Of a stretch of DNA of 7,294 nt, positions 6,119 through 7,294 are shown one piece after another. Under the pieces are notes generated by a model. The model did no database searches, had not been told where the DNA came from, and saw nothing but the letters and a program-made list of their open reading frames with translations. The position numbers and the translations under genes were made by a program. The DNA is from RGIG5057 sp964642045 (GTDB taxonomy: Bacteria > Bacillota > Clostridia > TANB77 > CAG-465): positions 1 to 7,294 of the forward strand of contig CAZXLZ010000063.1 in assembly GCA_964642045.1 (NCBI GenBank), in the 5' to 3' direction. Each line of letters opens with the position of its first letter. The first letter of the stretch is position 1.

Positions 6119-6123
6119 GGAGG
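6119..6123 (+). promoter_or_regulatory. ribosome binding site of the HTH gene
   Basis: GGAGG (within GGAGGAG) lies 8 nt before the ATG at 6132. An in-frame ATG at 6117 overlaps this element and is therefore not taken as the start. Confidence 0.85.
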
Positions 6124-6131
6124 AGTATTTC

Positions 6132-6725
6132 ATGAATAACATAAGTGATAAGATAGCTGCAGAAATTGCTAACTTTTATGCAACTACTCAGTTTACCATG
6201 GAAGAAATAGCTAAAAGATACAATCTTACTCGTAAGACTAATATCTTTTCTTCAAAAGTAATTTCAAAATGTATATACTTCTCTATATTTTATAGATTAG
6301 TACCTGAAAATGTAGAAAAAGATATAGTTTCAAAAATTGCAAATAATAAAGCTGCACATTTTGACCTTCCACCCTATTTAAATGTAAAAAATCATAAGTA
6401 TGATGAATTAGTAAAGGACCGGGAAGAATTTTCTAAAGCTAAGTTGGATTTTTCTAAATTAATGAATTTCCTTTATCCTTTTTTTGAAAAAGAATTAATT
6501 ACATCTAAACTTTTATTTGTAAAAAATTTAGAAATAGAAAATTACATTGCTTCAGAAGATGAACCTTTTTATGTGCCTCCAGAAGATGCTGAAAAATTAG
6601 AAGCAGAGCTTATGAATATTGAAGTTTCAATACAAAAAAGAAAATCGCGGTATGAAGAAGCTATGCTAAAGAAACAAGAACTTGAAAGTATTATAAACAC
6701 ACTTTCAAAAAAATATCAGATTTAA
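6132..6725 (+). CDS. uncharacterised helix-turn-helix protein with C-terminal coiled coil
   Basis: I do not recognise the family of this 197-residue soluble protein. Residues about 10-47 (FYATTQFTMEEIAKRYNL followed by SKVISKCI) look like a helix-turn-helix of the type in which MEEIAKRYNLT is the first helix and turn; the second helix carries a small insertion relative to the simplest pattern. A mixed central part (about 60-145) follows, then FYVPPEDAEK leads into a Lys/Glu-rich segment (about 150-194) likely to be a coiled coil that could mediate dimerisation. There is no membrane segment or enzyme motif. A DNA-binding regulator is the simplest inference. The divergent arrangement with the glycosyltransferase-like gene and the shared 196-bp promoter region make that gene, and itself, candidate targets. 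It has its own strong promoter and ends at a bidirectional terminator. Confidence 0.85.
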   Translation: MNNISDKIAAEIANFYATTQFTMEEIAKRYNLTRKTNIFSSKVISKCIYFSIFYRLVPENVEKDIVSKIANNKAAHFDLPPYLNVKNHKYDELVKDREEFSKAKLDFSKLMNFLYPFFEKELITSKLLFVKNLEIENYIASEDEPFYVPPEDAEKLEAELMNIEVSIQKRKSRYEEAMLKKQELESIINTLSKKYQI

Positions 6726-6739
6726 AAATAAAAAAAATG

Positions 6740-6776
6740 CCTAAGAATAACTTTAATTTTATTCTTAGGTCTTTTT
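6740..6776. terminator. bidirectional intrinsic terminator
   Basis: A perfect 11-bp stem (6740-6750 with 6759-6769) and an 8-nt loop. On the plus strand it is followed by TCTTTTT, and on the minus strand by CA and a run of eight T. It therefore serves both the HTH gene and the convergent rubrerythrin gene, whose stops are 58 bp apart. Confidence 0.92.
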
Positions 6777-6783
6777 ATATATA

Positions 6784-7294
6784 TTAATAATTCTTTGCTG
6801 CTATTTCAAAATAGCTTTGTGGATGCGCACATACTGGGCAAACAAGTGGAGCTTTATTTCCAACATGTATATGACCACAATTTCTACATTTCCACATAAC
6901 TACGCCATCTTTTTCAAAGACTAATCCTTTATCAATATTCTCAAGAAGCGCTTTGTATCTTTCTTCATGTTCTTTTTCTATTTTTGCTACACCTCTAAAC
7001 ATTGCAGCTATCTCTTTAAATCCTTCTTCTTCTGCATCTTTAGCAAAGCCTTCATACATATCTGTCCACTCATAATTTTCACCAGATGCAGCATCTTTTA
7101 AATTTTCTGTAGTTGATGGAACCTTACCTCCATTTAATAATTTAAACCACATTTTAGCATGTTCTTTTTCATTTTCTGCCATTTCACTAAATATGGCAGC
7201 TACCTGCTCATAACCATCTTTTTTAGCTTGTGATGCATAATAATCATATTTATTTCTTGCTTGTGATTCACCTGCAAAAGCTGAAAGTAGATTT
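6784..7294 (-). CDS. rubrerythrin (5' end beyond the window)
   Basis: A non-haem di-iron protein of anaerobes that reduces hydrogen peroxide, with electrons passing through its rubredoxin-like domain. The frame stays open from the stop (TAA at 6786-6784) to the right edge, giving 169 residues. The first residues seen are NLLSAFAGESQARNKY, so by comparison with the family only about ten N-terminal residues are missing; the ATG at 7182 is internal. The ferritin-like domain shows the ligand motifs GES, ENEKEHA, a mid-domain Glu-rich helix (YEGFAKDAEEEGF) and KIEKEHEERY. The C-terminal rubredoxin domain has CxxC (CRNC) and CPVC, with HP after the second pair and an aromatic-rich end. All expected metal ligands are visible, so it looks functional. 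The promoter lies outside the window; it is convergent with the HTH gene. Confidence 0.96.
   Translation of the reverse strand, partial: NLLSAFAGESQARNKYDYYASQAKKDGYEQVAAIFSEMAENEKEHAKMWFKLLNGGKVPSTTENLKDAASGENYEWTDMYEGFAKDAEEEGFKEIAAMFRGVAKIEKEHEERYKALLENIDKGLVFEKDGVVMWKCRNCGHIHVGNKAPLVCPVCAHPQSYFEIAAKNY

Overview
The window is strongly AT-rich DNA with near-consensus sigma-A type promoters, AGGAGG-like ribosome binding sites and short intergenic gaps. It carries a rubrerythrin (an oxidative-stress protein typical of anaerobes) and a secG-rnr pair. Together these point to a low-GC anaerobic Firmicute, most likely a Clostridia member. Species cannot be named from the sequence.

Layout from left to right. 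Positions 1-192 hold no gene I can support, only an inverted repeat at 16-52. Positions 193-483 hold three tRNA genes on the minus strand, transcribed in the order His(GTG)-Gln(TTG)-Gly(TCC), with a consensus promoter at 501-529. A terminator-like hairpin lies between Gln and Gly. Positions 549-4437 hold a tight minus-strand operon transcribed as secG, rnr (RNase R), an unrecognised multi-pass membrane protein, and trmB (tRNA m7G46 methyltransferase). Gaps are 5-15 nt and a strong promoter lies at 4464-4492. Positions 4508-5935 (minus) encode a GT-B-fold, glycosyltransferase-like protein that has lost its recognisable catalytic and nucleotide-binding residues. It is divergent from a small helix-turn-helix plus coiled-coil protein at 6132-6725 (plus). 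The 196-bp space between them carries two back-to-back promoters with an inverted repeat between their -35 boxes. A bidirectional terminator at 6740-6776 separates the HTH gene from the convergent, 5'-truncated rubrerythrin gene, which runs off the right edge.

Functionally, the secG operon joins protein export (SecG), RNA decay and quality control (RNase R) and tRNA modification (TrmB). It lies directly upstream of a tRNA cluster whose tRNA-His is a plausible TrmB substrate. In many Firmicutes rnr is followed by smpB; here that place is taken by the membrane protein. The three proteins I cannot assign (membrane protein, degenerate glycosyltransferase, HTH/coiled-coil protein) are the least explained content. 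I see no mobile element, CRISPR array, phage gene or obviously new multi-gene system. The most unusual items are the apparent pseudo-glycosyltransferase, the membrane protein inserted in the secG-rnr operon, and a tRNA-Gly with a damaged D-stem.
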